A DNA stretch of 64,000 nt from Chitinophagales bacterium (GCA_017303415.1 JAFLBJ010000001.1:62001-126000); one strand, 5' to 3'. Counted from the stretch's first letter, positions 16,618 through 26,368 are shown. The notes: generated by a model from the letters alone, not told the origin. Numbers and translations are program-made.

Positions 16618-18980
16618 TTATTTTTAATGGTCCTCACCCCAAAAATGCGGGCGGTGGTAGTTCCGTGTGTGGCGATCACTTTAACCGTGATGCTTGATTT
16701 ACCAGTAATTAACCCGGCCGGTATCGGGTAGGCTACGGGATAGAATTTGTTGGCCTCTCCCCCCTTCCAATCTACGGTAACAAGAGGATAGTCATCGATC
16801 AACACATCAAATTTCCGGTTCTTGTCATCCCCAAGGTAAACCATCAGGAGCGAATTTGATTGTCCGGGATCCACTTTCATTACAAAAGAAAAATGATGAT
16901 CGGCCCTGGCCTCCCTTCCATTTACGCCCAGAGCATCACTAACATAGGAACGTTCTGTTGCCTGAAGCTGGTGATCCCGCTCAGGTTGCATCTCTCCTAT
17001 CCGAAAATAGTCAATGGTATTGGCTTCGATTTCCTGTTGTCTTTTTTTCTCCTCTTCATATACTGATCGCTTTTTTTCCCAGTCAGCGGGGGTAAAAAAA
17101 TCCCAGTAAACAGTATAGTGTTGCTTATATGTTTGGTAAAAAGGCCGTAAAACCGGCCTAAAGGGTTGTGCAACTTGTAGCACTGCAAATTCAAGCGGAT
17201 TTTTTCCGGTGGGCTTTATCCAGTTTTTTACCTCGCGGTCATCGGTCAGCAAAACGGGCACTCCATACACCGGATCCGGGAGGCTGTCCCCTAATTGACC
17301 GGCCAGAACTAATGGGCCATATAAAAAGGCCACCCGATCTTTATTATCGGGCATGTATTCGGTGTAGAGATCAAAGCGGAAATTCAATTCTACCTGGTCA
17401 TTGTCCTTCCATTCCCGGTTGATAACGATATAGCCATTCTCCAACCTGTAAGAATCGATCGTTAATCCATTTACTTTCAATGTGGGACTTTGTTTGGCCC
17501 AGGCTGGTTTGCGTAACCGTAAGGAAAAAGTCCGGGGTTGTTTTGTCTGGATCTGAAAAAGAACCCTTCCCGATTCAGGGAAATTTGTTTCCTGTCTGAT
17601 CTTAATCCCCTCCTTCCACTCCAGGGTAGATGCAATAAAGAGGTTAACATACAACCCACCAATCCTATCCTCTAAATCCTCTGAATCCCATGAATCCTGG
17701 TAATAGATCGCCTCCCCATACTTTGCATGATTCTCCATTCCTGTTCCTACACAGCAGGTAAAGGTGTTGAAGGAGTCGCTAAACACTTTTTTAGTACCCA
17801 TCCGTAATGGAACGAAATAGCACATCATCCCGTTTTCAGGATTTTGCGAAGCCAGGATATGGTTATATAATGCCCGCTCGTAATAGTCCATGTATTCACT
17901 GCTGGGTGCCCAGGAAAAAAGGTGCCTTGTCAGCTTGAGCATATTATAAGTGTTGCAGGTCTCACAGGTATTGTCGCTCAGGCGGTCATTTAATTTATCT
18001 GCATCTCCGCAATACTCATAACTGCTGTTTCCACCAATAACATAGGTATGGTGTTTGACCATGGTCTCCCAAAAAAAGGAGGCAATGGTTTTCTCTCTCG
18101 GGTTTCGGGTGATCTCGTATTGGTTGGCGCTACCTATGGCCTTGGGTACATTGGTATTTGAATGTTTGCCCGGCATGGGATCGATCCGCTCCGACAGGGG
18201 TTTCATCACAAAATCATCAAAGAATTTATAGGACAGATCAAGGTATTTTCTGTTGCCGGTGAGTTTGTAAACAGTAGCCAGCACATCATTCATCCCTCCC
18301 CATTCACAGCGGAGCATTTTTTGGCGTAGGGAGTCAGAAAGTGGATTGACGACCGTAGCCGTCCAGTCAGACATGGCCTTTACCAGTTCCAAAGCCTTAT
18401 TATTCTCTGTATATATAACTGCATCCACGAGTCCAGCCATCACTTTATGTACGGTGTACCAGGGGCTCCAGCCGCCATTGAGGTCAAATCCTCCGGATTG
18501 AATCTCCCCCCTTGCTACCTGGGCAAAAATGGAATCCTCATTGGGGATAGCGCCGATATACCCTGAGCCACGTGCCTGCTGGCATTTCTCCAGTTCATCC
18601 ACGATCAGTTTCACCCTGTTGCTGAATTCAATATTTCCGGTACTGGCATACATCAATGCGCAGGCCGATAGATAGTGACCAAGGGTATGACCCGACAAGC
18701 CCATGCTTTCCCAGCCACCATATACTTCGCCGTGCGTGGGTAAATTGGCATTCAGGTAAAACCGATGGAGCAACCTATACGGGTCGATGCTCAGTAAATA
18801 AGCTGCATCATTATCCTGCGCTTTCTTGAAGGGGGAACCGGGGAGAAGACGAATCTGCCGGAGAGGGATTTCTTCAACCGCTTTACTACCTGAATATATT
18901 TTTTGCGTTTGTGCCGAAAGCTCGATGGTCACCAAAAATCCGAGAAGAGCCGCTATTCCTAAATAAATAAATTTTCGCAT
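16614..18980 (-). CDS. GH146/GH127-like (DUF1680) beta-L-arabinofuranosidase
   Basis: A 788-residue exported enzyme (signal peptide to about residue 23). The N-terminal helical toroid carries E340-T-C342 (CETCNTYNMLKLTR) and C409-C410 (FTCCVGTGMENH), the same Glu/Cys/Cys-Cys zinc-thiolate set as GH127, but in the sequence context of the BT_0349-like GH146 group. The last about 150 residues form further beta domains (DUF4986-like and a carbohydrate-binding-like end). Being first in a two-gene operon with a GH127 enzyme, it probably removes L-arabinofuranose from arabinans or hydroxyproline-linked glycans. No SusCD pair or regulator is adjacent. Confidence 0.88.
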   Translation of the reverse strand: MRKFIYLGIAALLGFLVTIELSAQTQKIYSGSKAVEEIPLRQIRLLPGSPFKKAQDNDAAYLLSIDPYRLLHRFYLNANLPTHGEVYGGWESMGLSGHTLGHYLSACALMYASTGNIEFSNRVKLIVDELEKCQQARGSGYIGAIPNEDSIFAQVARGEIQSGGFDLNGGWSPWYTVHKVMAGLVDAVIYTENNKALELVKAMSDWTATVVNPLSDSLRQKMLRCEWGGMNDVLATVYKLTGNRKYLDLSYKFFDDFVMKPLSERIDPMPGKHSNTNVPKAIGSANQYEITRNPREKTIASFFWETMVKHHTYVIGGNSSYEYCGDADKLNDRLSDNTCETCNTYNMLKLTRHLFSWAPSSEYMDYYERALYNHILASQNPENGMMCYFVPLRMGTKKVFSDSFNTFTCCVGTGMENHAKYGEAIYYQDSWDSEDLEDRIGGLYVNLFIASTLEWKEGIKIRQETNFPESGRVLFQIQTKQPRTFSLRLRKPAWAKQSPTLKVNGLTIDSYRLENGYIVINREWKDNDQVELNFRFDLYTEYMPDNKDRVAFLYGPLVLAGQLGDSLPDPVYGVPVLLTDDREVKNWIKPTGKNPLEFAVLQVAQPFRPVLRPFYQTYKQHYTVYWDFFTPADWEKKRSVYEEEKKRQQEIEANTIDYFRIGEMQPERDHQLQATERSYVSDALGVNGREARADHHFSFVMKVDPGQSNSLLMVYLGDDKNRKFDVLIDDYPLVTVDWKGGEANKFYPVAYPIPAGLITGKSSITVKVIATHGTTTARIFGVRTIKNK

Positions 18981-19094
18981 ATAAGTTTCAGGTAATAATT
19001 GTCAAATTAATAATTATTATAATGACCACCATAAAACCTTTATCAAGTCATTTTAATTCCTCTAAATTAATATTACCTTGTACGCTCAACCCGC

Positions 19095-20372
19095 ATGAAG
19101 AAAATGTTTCGAGCCCATTTTTCCTACCCGTTACGTAAGTTTATTTTTCCTCTTTGTATGCTTGTACTTATTGGATGTACACAGGTGGGTAATGACAGAC
19201 CTGACCCGGATCCTTCGGTGAGCCCGAATGGTATGCTTTATATCAATGTGATAGGTGATTTCATGAAGCTTGACCCTTCCAAAGATTCGGTGTACTGGCG
19301 TGCCCCAATTCCCCAGTATTTCAATTCATCGGGAAACCCCATGTCTTTTGATTCAGGTTATTTCTACCATGGTAATTATATGAGCTTAACCTGTTTTCGG
19401 ACAAGCACGGGTGGTGTTGCGTGGTCGCATAGTTGGCTTGCCTTTTCAGATGCCTATACTTATCGGGAGCCTGCTTTTAAGGATAGCATGGTATTTTTTA
19501 CCTACCCCACCAGCGCCTGGGACCATGGTTACCTGCTTTGCATGAATAAGAAAACAGGCGGGCTTTACTGGAAAATTCAGATCGATTCGGGCGGTGTTTA
19601 CACGAGTTTTAATGGTGTGCCGGTGATATCCGGTGATAAGATTATTTGCATGACCCGCAATGCCAACGATCAAATCGTGTTGAAAGCCTTTTTGGCAAAA
19701 ACAGGGCAATTGGTCTGGGCCACTGCACCGATCAATGCCTCTATCCTAAATAAGTTTTGGGAAAAGAATGGGCGTATCTACACGGCCTATGGTAATGACG
19801 CCGTTTGTTATGATGCTGCGACTGGCCAGGAATTATGGAGGACCAGTATTCAGGATCCGGCTTATCGCTATTCGTATAATTTCCTCGACAATGACAAGCT
19901 GGTGGTGGTGAGGGTAATCTCCAATATAACGTACAGGGTTATTCAATTATCCCTGGCCAGTGGAAATATCATTCAATCACAGCAGCTCATTCTGCCGTCC
20001 ACCTATGCTTCATATACACAATTGATTGCCCCCTTGGGTGTTTCGTACCAGAACAATAAGCTGTATGTTGCCCATTATTACTCCATCGATAGCCTGGACA
20101 TTTATGCCCATGATGTAAATACTTTGTCGCAACTATGGACCAAGCGATTTGCCAACCATTTACTAACCGGGCAGGCGCCCATTGTGAGTGATAAATACCT
20201 TATTTTTCCCATCAACGATAAATACAACACCCCTTCACAGGATACCAGCAAAATGATCTTTCTCGATCTGAGTGGCAATTTGCTTAAAAAAATTCCTTAC
20301 AACACCATTTATACTGACAAATTGGTATATGAGGAAAATGGTATATTCTATGACCAGCCAAAGCGGTTTTGA
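19095..20372 (+). CDS. Lipoprotein with PQQ-type beta-propeller
   Basis: A 425-residue lipoprotein with lipobox LIGC (Cys28). The mature part has repeated blades with the pattern D-x-x-TG-x-x-x-W: FRTSTGGVAWS, MNKKTGGLYWK, FLAKTGQLVWA, YDAATGQELWR and DVNTLSQLWT. This is a PQQ_2/BamB-like propeller, but nothing shows that it binds PQQ; such proteins are often scaffolds in the outer membrane. It is divergent from the arabinofuranosidase operon across 114 bp and convergent with the glycosyltransferase gene, 8 bp from it. Confidence 0.82.
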   Translation: MKKMFRAHFSYPLRKFIFPLCMLVLIGCTQVGNDRPDPDPSVSPNGMLYINVIGDFMKLDPSKDSVYWRAPIPQYFNSSGNPMSFDSGYFYHGNYMSLTCFRTSTGGVAWSHSWLAFSDAYTYREPAFKDSMVFFTYPTSAWDHGYLLCMNKKTGGLYWKIQIDSGGVYTSFNGVPVISGDKIICMTRNANDQIVLKAFLAKTGQLVWATAPINASILNKFWEKNGRIYTAYGNDAVCYDAATGQELWRTSIQDPAYRYSYNFLDNDKLVVVRVISNITYRVIQLSLASGNIIQSQQLILPSTYASYTQLIAPLGVSYQNNKLYVAHYYSIDSLDIYAHDVNTLSQLWTKRFANHLLTGQAPIVSDKYLIFPINDKYNTPSQDTSKMIFLDLSGNLLKKIPYNTIYTDKLVYEENGIFYDQPKRF

Positions 20373-20380
20373 TCATCCTG

Positions 20381-22681
20381 TCAAAACACACTCCATGCCA
20401 GTTCAGTGTTCTTTATACCGGTTTGGCTCGACAGGGTAAATGGGCTAACCATGGTCAGCCTGGCCATAAGGTAACTGACGGTCGACTCGGCACCCTGATT
20501 GAGGTTAATATAATGCGGCTCCAATCCGTCGTAGCAGCCTCCGGTGGCAGGGTTATAGATCACCTGGCTAAGATGGTTATTTCCCTGAAACCAATCAAAG
20601 GCTGTTTTCATTTTTTCTTTGTACCCCATTCCCGGAAAGACCGAATTGAACTTATCCAGGGCCATGATCGTATAGGCCACATCGATCGGTTGCTCCCCGC
20701 CTTCTTCTTCCTGTTGAACCACTTTCATCCGTTGCAACCAGTTTTTATTCAAGATTACCTTAAATCCGGTGGGAGGGAATATTTTTTCCAAAAGAAAGTC
20801 AAAAGAGGACCGGGCGATCTCCAGGTAAACGGGGTTCTTTGTTGTCAGCCAGGCGCATAGCAAAGCTTCGGGCAGGATGCTATTGGCGTAGGTGAGATAA
20901 CTTTCAAACCAACGCCAGTTTCCGGTATTCTCATGCCGGTACATCTGTACCAGTCTGTTGGCAAGTGTTTCCATGAGTTGGATCAGGGCCGGGTTCTTAT
21001 CGTACAGACTCATGTAATAAAGCCCTTTTAAAATAAATGCCAGTGACCGGGTAGAGTGAACCCCTTCCGCCGAACGAAGTCCATGGGAGAACAGAAGCTT
21101 TGCCTCTAAAACAAGGGCCGATGAAAGTTGGGGCGAAATGGACACCATAAATCCAAGCGCCCAAATGGTACGTCCCAGGGAGTCATCCAGGTTTACGGTA
21201 TCGTTCTGTTCGGTTGGGTTTCCTTTTTGGTCAATATAATTAAAGAAACCACCTGCCGGGTTCTGGCAATGCTGAAGAAACCCAAAGTAGATCCGGATGT
21301 ATTTCAGGTCGTCCGGATCACCGCTCATCCGGTAGTGATGACAAAGGGCGATCAGGGCCCTTGCATTGTCGTCAAGGGTATAACCTGAGTCAATATCCGG
21401 TTGGTCAATATCGGCAAACTGTATCATGCCACGCTGGGTGGTCATACGTTTTACATGGCCGAGATTTATAGGAGGCATGCTATACGAAAGATGAATATTT
21501 TTCTCATCCAGCGAAGCGAAAAGTTTGGCGTGCGCAATTGCTGAATTCTGCCAGGCGGTGGCCGCCATGATATGCAGTCCATTCCGGCTGATTCGTGACC
21601 TCAGGTCTTCATCCGCCAGCAGACCAAGAACGGCTCTGCCAATCTGATCGGGACTTTCAAAATCAACGATCACCCCCGCTTCCCGGTCCAGTACTTCCAG
21701 GGCATGGGGTATGGGAGTTGACACAACCGCGCATCCGCAACTTATGGCATAGGAAAACGTACCGCTAACGGTTTGGTTAGGATCTTTTGAGGTAAAAATG
21801 TATATGTCTGTAAGCACCAGGTACTCCAATAATTCGCCAAGAGGAAGGAACCGGTTAATAAAGCGAACATGGTCTTCCAACCCCAGTTCTTGCACCTTTT
21901 CCTTTAAGAACGTACGGTAACTTTCTCCCTCCTGTCTGACCACGGACGGGTGTGTTTTACCAATGATCAGAAACAAAATACCCGGTTCCTGCCGGATAAT
22001 GGATGGCAGGGCTTCCAGGGTGGATTCAATATTCTTTCCCGAGCTCAGCAATCCAAAGGTGGTCAGCACTTTTCTTCCGTCCAGTTCATATCGTGCTTTC
22101 AGGATCTCTTTTTCCGCATGCGCCACCAGGTGGGTGCCATGGGGAATGACCTGGACTTTTTCGACGGGCAGGTTATATTCCTCTGTCAATATGCGGCGTG
22201 AGTGCTGGGTCATGACCACCAATTTGGTGGCATGAAGGGCAATGGCCTGAACCTTTGCTTTGAGTTCATCACCGGGATGCGGCAATACCGTATGAAAGGC
22301 GACGATGATCGGTTTTTGCAGGGAGCCTAAAAATTCAATAAAGGCTGGTTCACCAGACTTGAATAACACAAACTCATGTTGTATCATAACAGCCACGAGT
22401 CGTGGGCGGCTATTGATCATACGCGCCAGGTTGGCAAAGGAGTTGGGATCATCCGTATTCAATACAAACTCAATCTCATCCGAATAGGTGTGTCTGTCCT
22501 GTCCTGACTCAACAGGACAAAGCGTGATCATAAAGGAATGATTGAACTTATCGTGGAGAGATCTTACGAGATCTTGTGTATAGGTAGCTATGCCACATTC
22601 CCTGGGTGGGAAGGAGGTGATCATCAGTATCTCGGGTAATTGTTCCCGCATCGAGGCAGGGTATTTCAGCTCTTGATTCAT
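20381..22681 (-). CDS. GT4 glycosyltransferase fused to a helical toroid domain
   Basis: About 766 residues from ATG 22681; nine more codons are open upstream but this ATG overlaps the GH130 stop as ATGA. The N-terminal about 390 residues are a GT4 retaining glycosyltransferase with GT-B fold (ITSFPPRECGIATYT, FGLLSSGKNIESTLEALP, TVSGTFSYAISCGCAVVSTPIPHALE). The C-terminal about 370 residues are helical with repeated aromatic/acidic motifs (SGYTLDDNARALIAL, NLDDSLGRTIWALG, IDVAYTIMALDKF), like an (alpha/alpha) barrel, with unknown activity. No signal peptide. The coupling to GH130 suggests a cytosolic mannoside pathway. Confidence 0.85.
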   Translation of the reverse strand: MNQELKYPASMREQLPEILMITSFPPRECGIATYTQDLVRSLHDKFNHSFMITLCPVESGQDRHTYSDEIEFVLNTDDPNSFANLARMINSRPRLVAVMIQHEFVLFKSGEPAFIEFLGSLQKPIIVAFHTVLPHPGDELKAKVQAIALHATKLVVMTQHSRRILTEEYNLPVEKVQVIPHGTHLVAHAEKEILKARYELDGRKVLTTFGLLSSGKNIESTLEALPSIIRQEPGILFLIIGKTHPSVVRQEGESYRTFLKEKVQELGLEDHVRFINRFLPLGELLEYLVLTDIYIFTSKDPNQTVSGTFSYAISCGCAVVSTPIPHALEVLDREAGVIVDFESPDQIGRAVLGLLADEDLRSRISRNGLHIMAATAWQNSAIAHAKLFASLDEKNIHLSYSMPPINLGHVKRMTTQRGMIQFADIDQPDIDSGYTLDDNARALIALCHHYRMSGDPDDLKYIRIYFGFLQHCQNPAGGFFNYIDQKGNPTEQNDTVNLDDSLGRTIWALGFMVSISPQLSSALVLEAKLLFSHGLRSAEGVHSTRSLAFILKGLYYMSLYDKNPALIQLMETLANRLVQMYRHENTGNWRWFESYLTYANSILPEALLCAWLTTKNPVYLEIARSSFDFLLEKIFPPTGFKVILNKNWLQRMKVVQQEEEGGEQPIDVAYTIMALDKFNSVFPGMGYKEKMKTAFDWFQGNNHLSQVIYNPATGGCYDGLEPHYINLNQGAESTVSYLMARLTMVSPFTLSSQTGIKNTELAWSVF

Positions 22682-23769
22682 AAAATCGTGTGTTGATCTT
22701 GTTTCCAATAGGTTTCGTCCTTTTTTTCGGTTTGTGTTCTTGACCTTTCATCCAGTAATGCTTCCAGTAATTCGGGGATATTCACGGTGGCGGTGGCGAT
22801 CTGTTCATCGGCGGCGCCATAATAAATATGCAAGGTATCGCCTCGCCTTACCGCACCGGTGGGGAAGCATACATTGTTCACTTCACCCTTGAGTTCCCAG
22901 GCCTGGTCCGGTTTAAACAAGGCGTAAGGCAGTCGGCCCAATTCATTTAATGGGTTTTCGAGGTCAAGCAAAGCGGCGCAAGCTGAATACACGTACCCGT
23001 TTACCGTATCATGCACTCCGTGGTAGATCATCAGCCATCCCTTTTCGGTTTCAATGGGTGGGCATCCACCTCCGATATAGCTCACTTCGTGTTTGTACCG
23101 GGGGGCGAGCACGATGTATTGTTCCAGGTGGAGTAAATAATTCTGCCAAAATTCATGGGTCAATTCGGACAATGCATCCACGGTCACCAGTTGGATATCT
23201 GGTTTGATCCGGTGAAGGAAACAGAGTTTCCCATTGATCCTCCGCGGGAAGAAGATCACATTTTTATCCCACAAATAAGGTTTGATCCCGGGTTTTTCAT
23301 TGGCCACATTCTTACTATTGAACCGGGAATACTTTTCATTGATGATCCCTTTAGATTCGGCCAGATGTTTGAATTCGAGGTAGGATATCTGTGGTACGAT
23401 TATCCCTTGCTTTTCGAATTGCTTCAGGTCAGTGGAAGTGGCCAAACACCCGAGGGCATTGACCCCGTCATAGGCCGTGTAGGTTAAATAGAACAGCCCA
23501 TCGATACAAACGATCCGTGGGTCTTCCACCCCAGCTTCTTCATATTCAAATTGAGGATAGAGGACGGGGTAATCAAGCCGCTCGGTTACGGTTATCGGTT
23601 CGGATAGCCGGCAATACCCGATCGTGGAATAGTTTGGTCTTGCTACAGCCCGGTAAAAAAGGTGAATCTCTCCATTGTGCTCAATCACGGCGGGGTTCAA
23701 TACCCCATCTGATTCAAAACCCTGATCTGTTTTCTGCAAGACAATTCCTTGTTTCTCTACTGTTACCAT
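22678..23769 (-). CDS. GH130 mannoside phosphorylase or beta-mannosidase
   Basis: A 363-residue cytosolic five-bladed beta-propeller enzyme. GH130 markers are LNPAVIEHNGEIHLFYRAV, the catalytic Asp83 in GVEDPRI, YIGGGCPPIETEKGWLMIYHG and VYSACAALLDLENP. GH130 enzymes cleave beta-mannosides by phosphorolysis or hydrolysis; the subgroup and linkage cannot be fixed by eye. The gene overlaps the downstream GT4 gene by 4 bp. The pair may build and recycle an intracellular mannoside or mannose-capped polymer; this is inference. Confidence 0.9.
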   Translation of the reverse strand: MVTVEKQGIVLQKTDQGFESDGVLNPAVIEHNGEIHLFYRAVARPNYSTIGYCRLSEPITVTERLDYPVLYPQFEYEEAGVEDPRIVCIDGLFYLTYTAYDGVNALGCLATSTDLKQFEKQGIIVPQISYLEFKHLAESKGIINEKYSRFNSKNVANEKPGIKPYLWDKNVIFFPRRINGKLCFLHRIKPDIQLVTVDALSELTHEFWQNYLLHLEQYIVLAPRYKHEVSYIGGGCPPIETEKGWLMIYHGVHDTVNGYVYSACAALLDLENPLNELGRLPYALFKPDQAWELKGEVNNVCFPTGAVRRGDTLHIYYGAADEQIATATVNIPELLEALLDERSRTQTEKKDETYWKQDQHTIL

Positions 23770-23827
23770 TATTGTTTGTATTTAACTGTTCCGTTTTAGC
23801 CCGAAAATGGATGAATGTGGCATGCTC

Positions 23828-24295
23828 CTATTTCCGTTTTACCATTTGCGCAAAATTCTCCAGGGCTTTATTCATGCCGTACATATCCCGTTCGAATTCC
23901 GCTTTAAACTCTTTCCAACTGCCAGTGTTGGTATCATAATTTGTCAGTCGGGTTTTAAGCTCAAAATTTCTATTCTCCAGTTCCAAGATCCATTCCGCAA
24001 AGGCGGCTCCTTTTTCGCCAGTAGCTATTCGTTGCGCATTCTTGAGCCGATCGATTCGTACAAAGTTGCTGTCGATCAAAAACTCGTTGTCGGCTTTAAA
24101 AATGGCCCATTCAGCCTGTTCTTCATTATTCAGGGAGTCTGGGCGAGCGGTGGGCAAGTCAATTTGGTCATTTAGCAGTGGAACTTTCATTTCGTAGGAA
24201 GAAGCGGGATCTGCTTCACCCCTGGCGTGGCAGGCATTCAAACCAAGAAGGAGGATCAGGAATAATAGGGATAAAGGCGGTAAACTCGTTTTCAT
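23828..24295 (-). CDS. Small hypothetical lipoprotein
   Basis: About 155 residues from ATG 24295 (MKTSLPPLS); eleven more codons are open upstream. The lipobox LNAC follows a strong hydrophobic segment. The mature protein is charged and predicted helical (NEEQAEWAIFKADNE, WILELENRNFELKTRL, EFERDMYGMNKALENFAQM). I do not recognise a family. Its upstream region has a motif shared with the ECF sigma gene promoter at 40.8 kb (see 24354-24382), suggesting it may belong to a stress regulon. Confidence 0.7.
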   Translation of the reverse strand: MKTSLPPLSLLFLILLLGLNACHARGEADPASSYEMKVPLLNDQIDLPTARPDSLNNEEQAEWAIFKADNEFLIDSNFVRIDRLKNAQRIATGEKGAAFAEWILELENRNFELKTRLTNYDTNTGSWKEFKAEFERDMYGMNKALENFAQMVKRK

Positions 24296-24353
24296 AGTAC
24301 TTTGGTGATATATAAGGTATCTGTTCAAAGATGCCGTTATTCACTACGCAAAC

Positions 24354-24382
24354 TGTTACATCCTGATACGAAAAGGTTACAT
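24354..24382 (-). promoter_or_regulatory. Motif shared with the sigma factor upstream region at 40.8 kb
   Basis: Read on the minus strand, the site is ATGTAACC-TTTTCGTATCAGGA-TGTAACA, two TGTAAC half-sites around TTTTCGTATCAGGA. At 40823-40855 the plus strand has TTTTCAGTATCGGGA flanked by GGTTACAT and ATGTAACC. It lies about 60 bp upstream of the lipoprotein start. A shared alternative sigma factor or regulator is possible. Confidence 0.4.
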
Positions 24383-24571
24383 GATTCCTATATCTGTGGA
24401 AGGAATAGTTTCATATACCTATATATTTACATTCAAGGTGCCATTTAGGCGGACAATCGCTCACAAACAAGAGTGGAAAAAGGTGTTTATAGCCAAATTG
24501 CCGGGTAGTTATTAAAAAATATATATCTTGGTTATACGTCGTCCTGAACACTCTTTTCAAAATCCTCCATA

Positions 24572-24985
24572 TTGACCGTAAAAGCACAGATCAAAGCCTA
24601 TCTGGAATCCCACTCCGAGCCAAAGGGGAGCGACTTGCTCCTACTCCATTCTCTTATTTTGAAAGAGCGCCCCAAATGCAAGCTTTGGTTCCTCGATGGG
24701 AAGGATAGTAAGGGAAAGATTGTCTCCAATCCCAATATTGGTTACGGATCATACACCATTACATATGCCGATGGGTCTACCAAAGAATTTTTCCAGATAG
24801 GACTAAGCGCCAACACAACCGGAATCTCTGTCTATATCATGGGGCTGGAAGACAAGACCTATTTACCAAAGACCTACGCTAAAAAGATCGGTAAGGCCAC
24901 GGTGACAGGATATTGCATTAAATTCAGGAAGGTAGAAGATATTGATTTGGGGGTGTTGAGGGAAGTGGTGACAATTACCAAGTAA
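24572..24985 (+). CDS. DUF1801-family protein
   Basis: A 137-residue soluble protein; the first possible start in frame is TTG 24572, since no ATG lies near the N-terminus. The blocks CKLWFLDGKDSKGKIVSNP, IGYGSYTITYADGSTKEFFQIGLS, SVYIMGL and GKATVTGYCIKFR match the DUF1801 (YdhG-like) fold as I know it. Function is unknown; some members are called iron chaperones without firm proof. It is 8 bp upstream of the acetamidase-like gene and likely in one transcript. Confidence 0.72.
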   Translation: MTVKAQIKAYLESHSEPKGSDLLLLHSLILKERPKCKLWFLDGKDSKGKIVSNPNIGYGSYTITYADGSTKEFFQIGLSANTTGISVYIMGLEDKTYLPKTYAKKIGKATVTGYCIKFRKVEDIDLGVLREVVTITK

Positions 24986-24993
24986 ACGCAAGT

Positions 24994-25983
24994 ATGAGAA
25001 GATATTTCTTCACTGCTCTGTTGCTCTACCAGGCCTCTTCCTGGGTATCTGCCCAAGAATCCATTCATTTTAATCCGACTATCTATTCCCGTGAATTTTC
25101 TTCGCAAAAACAACCGGTTTTGCGCATTCAAGCAGGCGATACGGTACATACCACCAGTGTGGATGCGGTGGGAGTGGATCAATATGGTAACAAGGTCACT
25201 GAGCGGGGCAATCCTCTTACCGGTCCATTTTTTGTTGAAGGCGCGGAACCAGGTGATGTATTAGCCGTGACTTTGTTGGATGTATCGTTAAACCGGAATT
25301 TTGCTACCACCTTAAATACGCTCATTCCAGATGTACTCCCCAAATCAATAGCGATGAAGACCTGGCGCGCTGGTAAATTGGTAAAATGGCAACTCGATTT
25401 GGAGAAGATGACAGGCAGGCCAATGGATACCGGAATGAAATTGCAAAAACTGGAAATACCACTACATCCATTTCTCGGTTGTATAGGTGTTGCCCCTTCA
25501 GGATCAAAAGGTATCTCCTCCGGTGCATCCGGACCATATGGAGGCAATCTGGATTTCTACAGAAATACAACAGGGGCTACTATCTATCTTCCGGTTTTTC
25601 ATGCTGGAGCGCTACTTTACATGGGTGATGGGCATGCGGCACAGGGAGATGGTGAGCTTAATGGGGATGCCCTGGAAACCTCCATGAAATTTTCCTTTAC
25701 TGTTCAAGTGTTAAAAAAGAACGATTTCCCGCTACGCACCCCCATGGTTGAAGATGAAGACTACCTTATGTTTTTCGGTATTGAGTCATCACTCGATAAA
25801 TCCGTAAAAACGGCCACTGAATCCATGATAGAGTGGTTACAAATAAAATACAACTTATCCCTGGCCGAAGCCAGCCAGGTCATTGGGCCAGTTATTCAAC
25901 ATCGTATCCCTAAGGTTTCGGCTGGTATATCGGAGGTGGTGGCACTTATTCCTCAAGATAATCTGAGGCAATTAAAAAACTAG
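24994..25983 (+). CDS. Exported acetamidase/formamidase family protein
   Basis: A 329-residue FmdA/AmdA-family amidohydrolase fold: RIQAGDTVHTTSVDA, GPFFVEGAEPGDVLAVTLLDV, FLGCIGVAPSG, YGGNLDFYRNTTGATIYLPVFHAGALLYMGDGHAAQGDGE. The last block contains the His/Asp residues typical of the active site. Unlike the classical cytosolic enzymes it starts with a signal peptide (MRRYFFTALLLYQ, ending VSAQ), as is common for Bacteroidota versions. The substrate is unknown. It is the last gene before the tRNA-fragment boundary of the genomic island. Confidence 0.88.
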   Translation: MRRYFFTALLLYQASSWVSAQESIHFNPTIYSREFSSQKQPVLRIQAGDTVHTTSVDAVGVDQYGNKVTERGNPLTGPFFVEGAEPGDVLAVTLLDVSLNRNFATTLNTLIPDVLPKSIAMKTWRAGKLVKWQLDLEKMTGRPMDTGMKLQKLEIPLHPFLGCIGVAPSGSKGISSGASGPYGGNLDFYRNTTGATIYLPVFHAGALLYMGDGHAAQGDGELNGDALETSMKFSFTVQVLKKNDFPLRTPMVEDEDYLMFFGIESSLDKSVKTATESMIEWLQIKYNLSLAEASQVIGPVIQHRIPKVSAGISEVVALIPQDNLRQLKN

Positions 25984-26002
25984 AAGAGGGGTAGAGAATT
26001 TT

Positions 26003-26018
26003 GTAGTCCCGACAGGAA
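26003..26018. repeat. Left attachment-site copy (tRNA-Arg 3' fragment)
   Basis: GTAGTCCCGACAGGAA is identical to 44135-44150, which encodes the T-arm 3' strand, acceptor strand and discriminator of tRNA-Arg(CCT). No remaining tRNA sequence surrounds it here, so it is a detached 3' end. Confidence 0.75.
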
Positions 26019-26368
26019 AAATATCGAACAGAATAGTGTTATATTTCAAGCACTTGTACGAGAAACTGGGGTAATAATTGAATAGTCATTAAGTGCAAAA
26101 ACAGAAGTAGCATTCATCTGGGGATATAAATCCCAGTGTATCTGTATTTTCAATTTGATAATAACTCTGCATGTACCTTACTAAAATCAACACCAATTTT
26201 CACAAGAGAGTCACCAGCTACTCTTGCGGCATCAATTCTGCTAACAGCAATCTGAAAATCCGGAAGATTCAATGTATCTGGGTCGGTTCTATCGTTTTAG
26301 AACTGGCTTTACCAAACCTGGCTACGAAGAACTTATCAGCTCCACTATTGCGAAATTTATTTTGATGG
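26019..26368. other. Gene-free left end of the island with a possible gene remnant
   Basis: No intact gene is seen. On the minus strand, 26150-26284 reads through about 44 codons containing NLPDFQIAVSRIDAARVAGD and FSKVHAELLSN, ending at a stop codon; just upstream a different frame reads ADKFFVARFGKASSKT. This looks like a frameshifted 3' remnant of an unrecognised gene. A 64-codon plus-strand frame (26171-26365) over the same stretch has no family likeness and is probably spurious. Confidence 0.35.

Noticed and set aside
26171-26365. 64-codon plus-strand frame at the island's left end
   Set aside because: No family likeness and it overlaps a more protein-like but frameshifted minus-strand reading; treated as non-coding.
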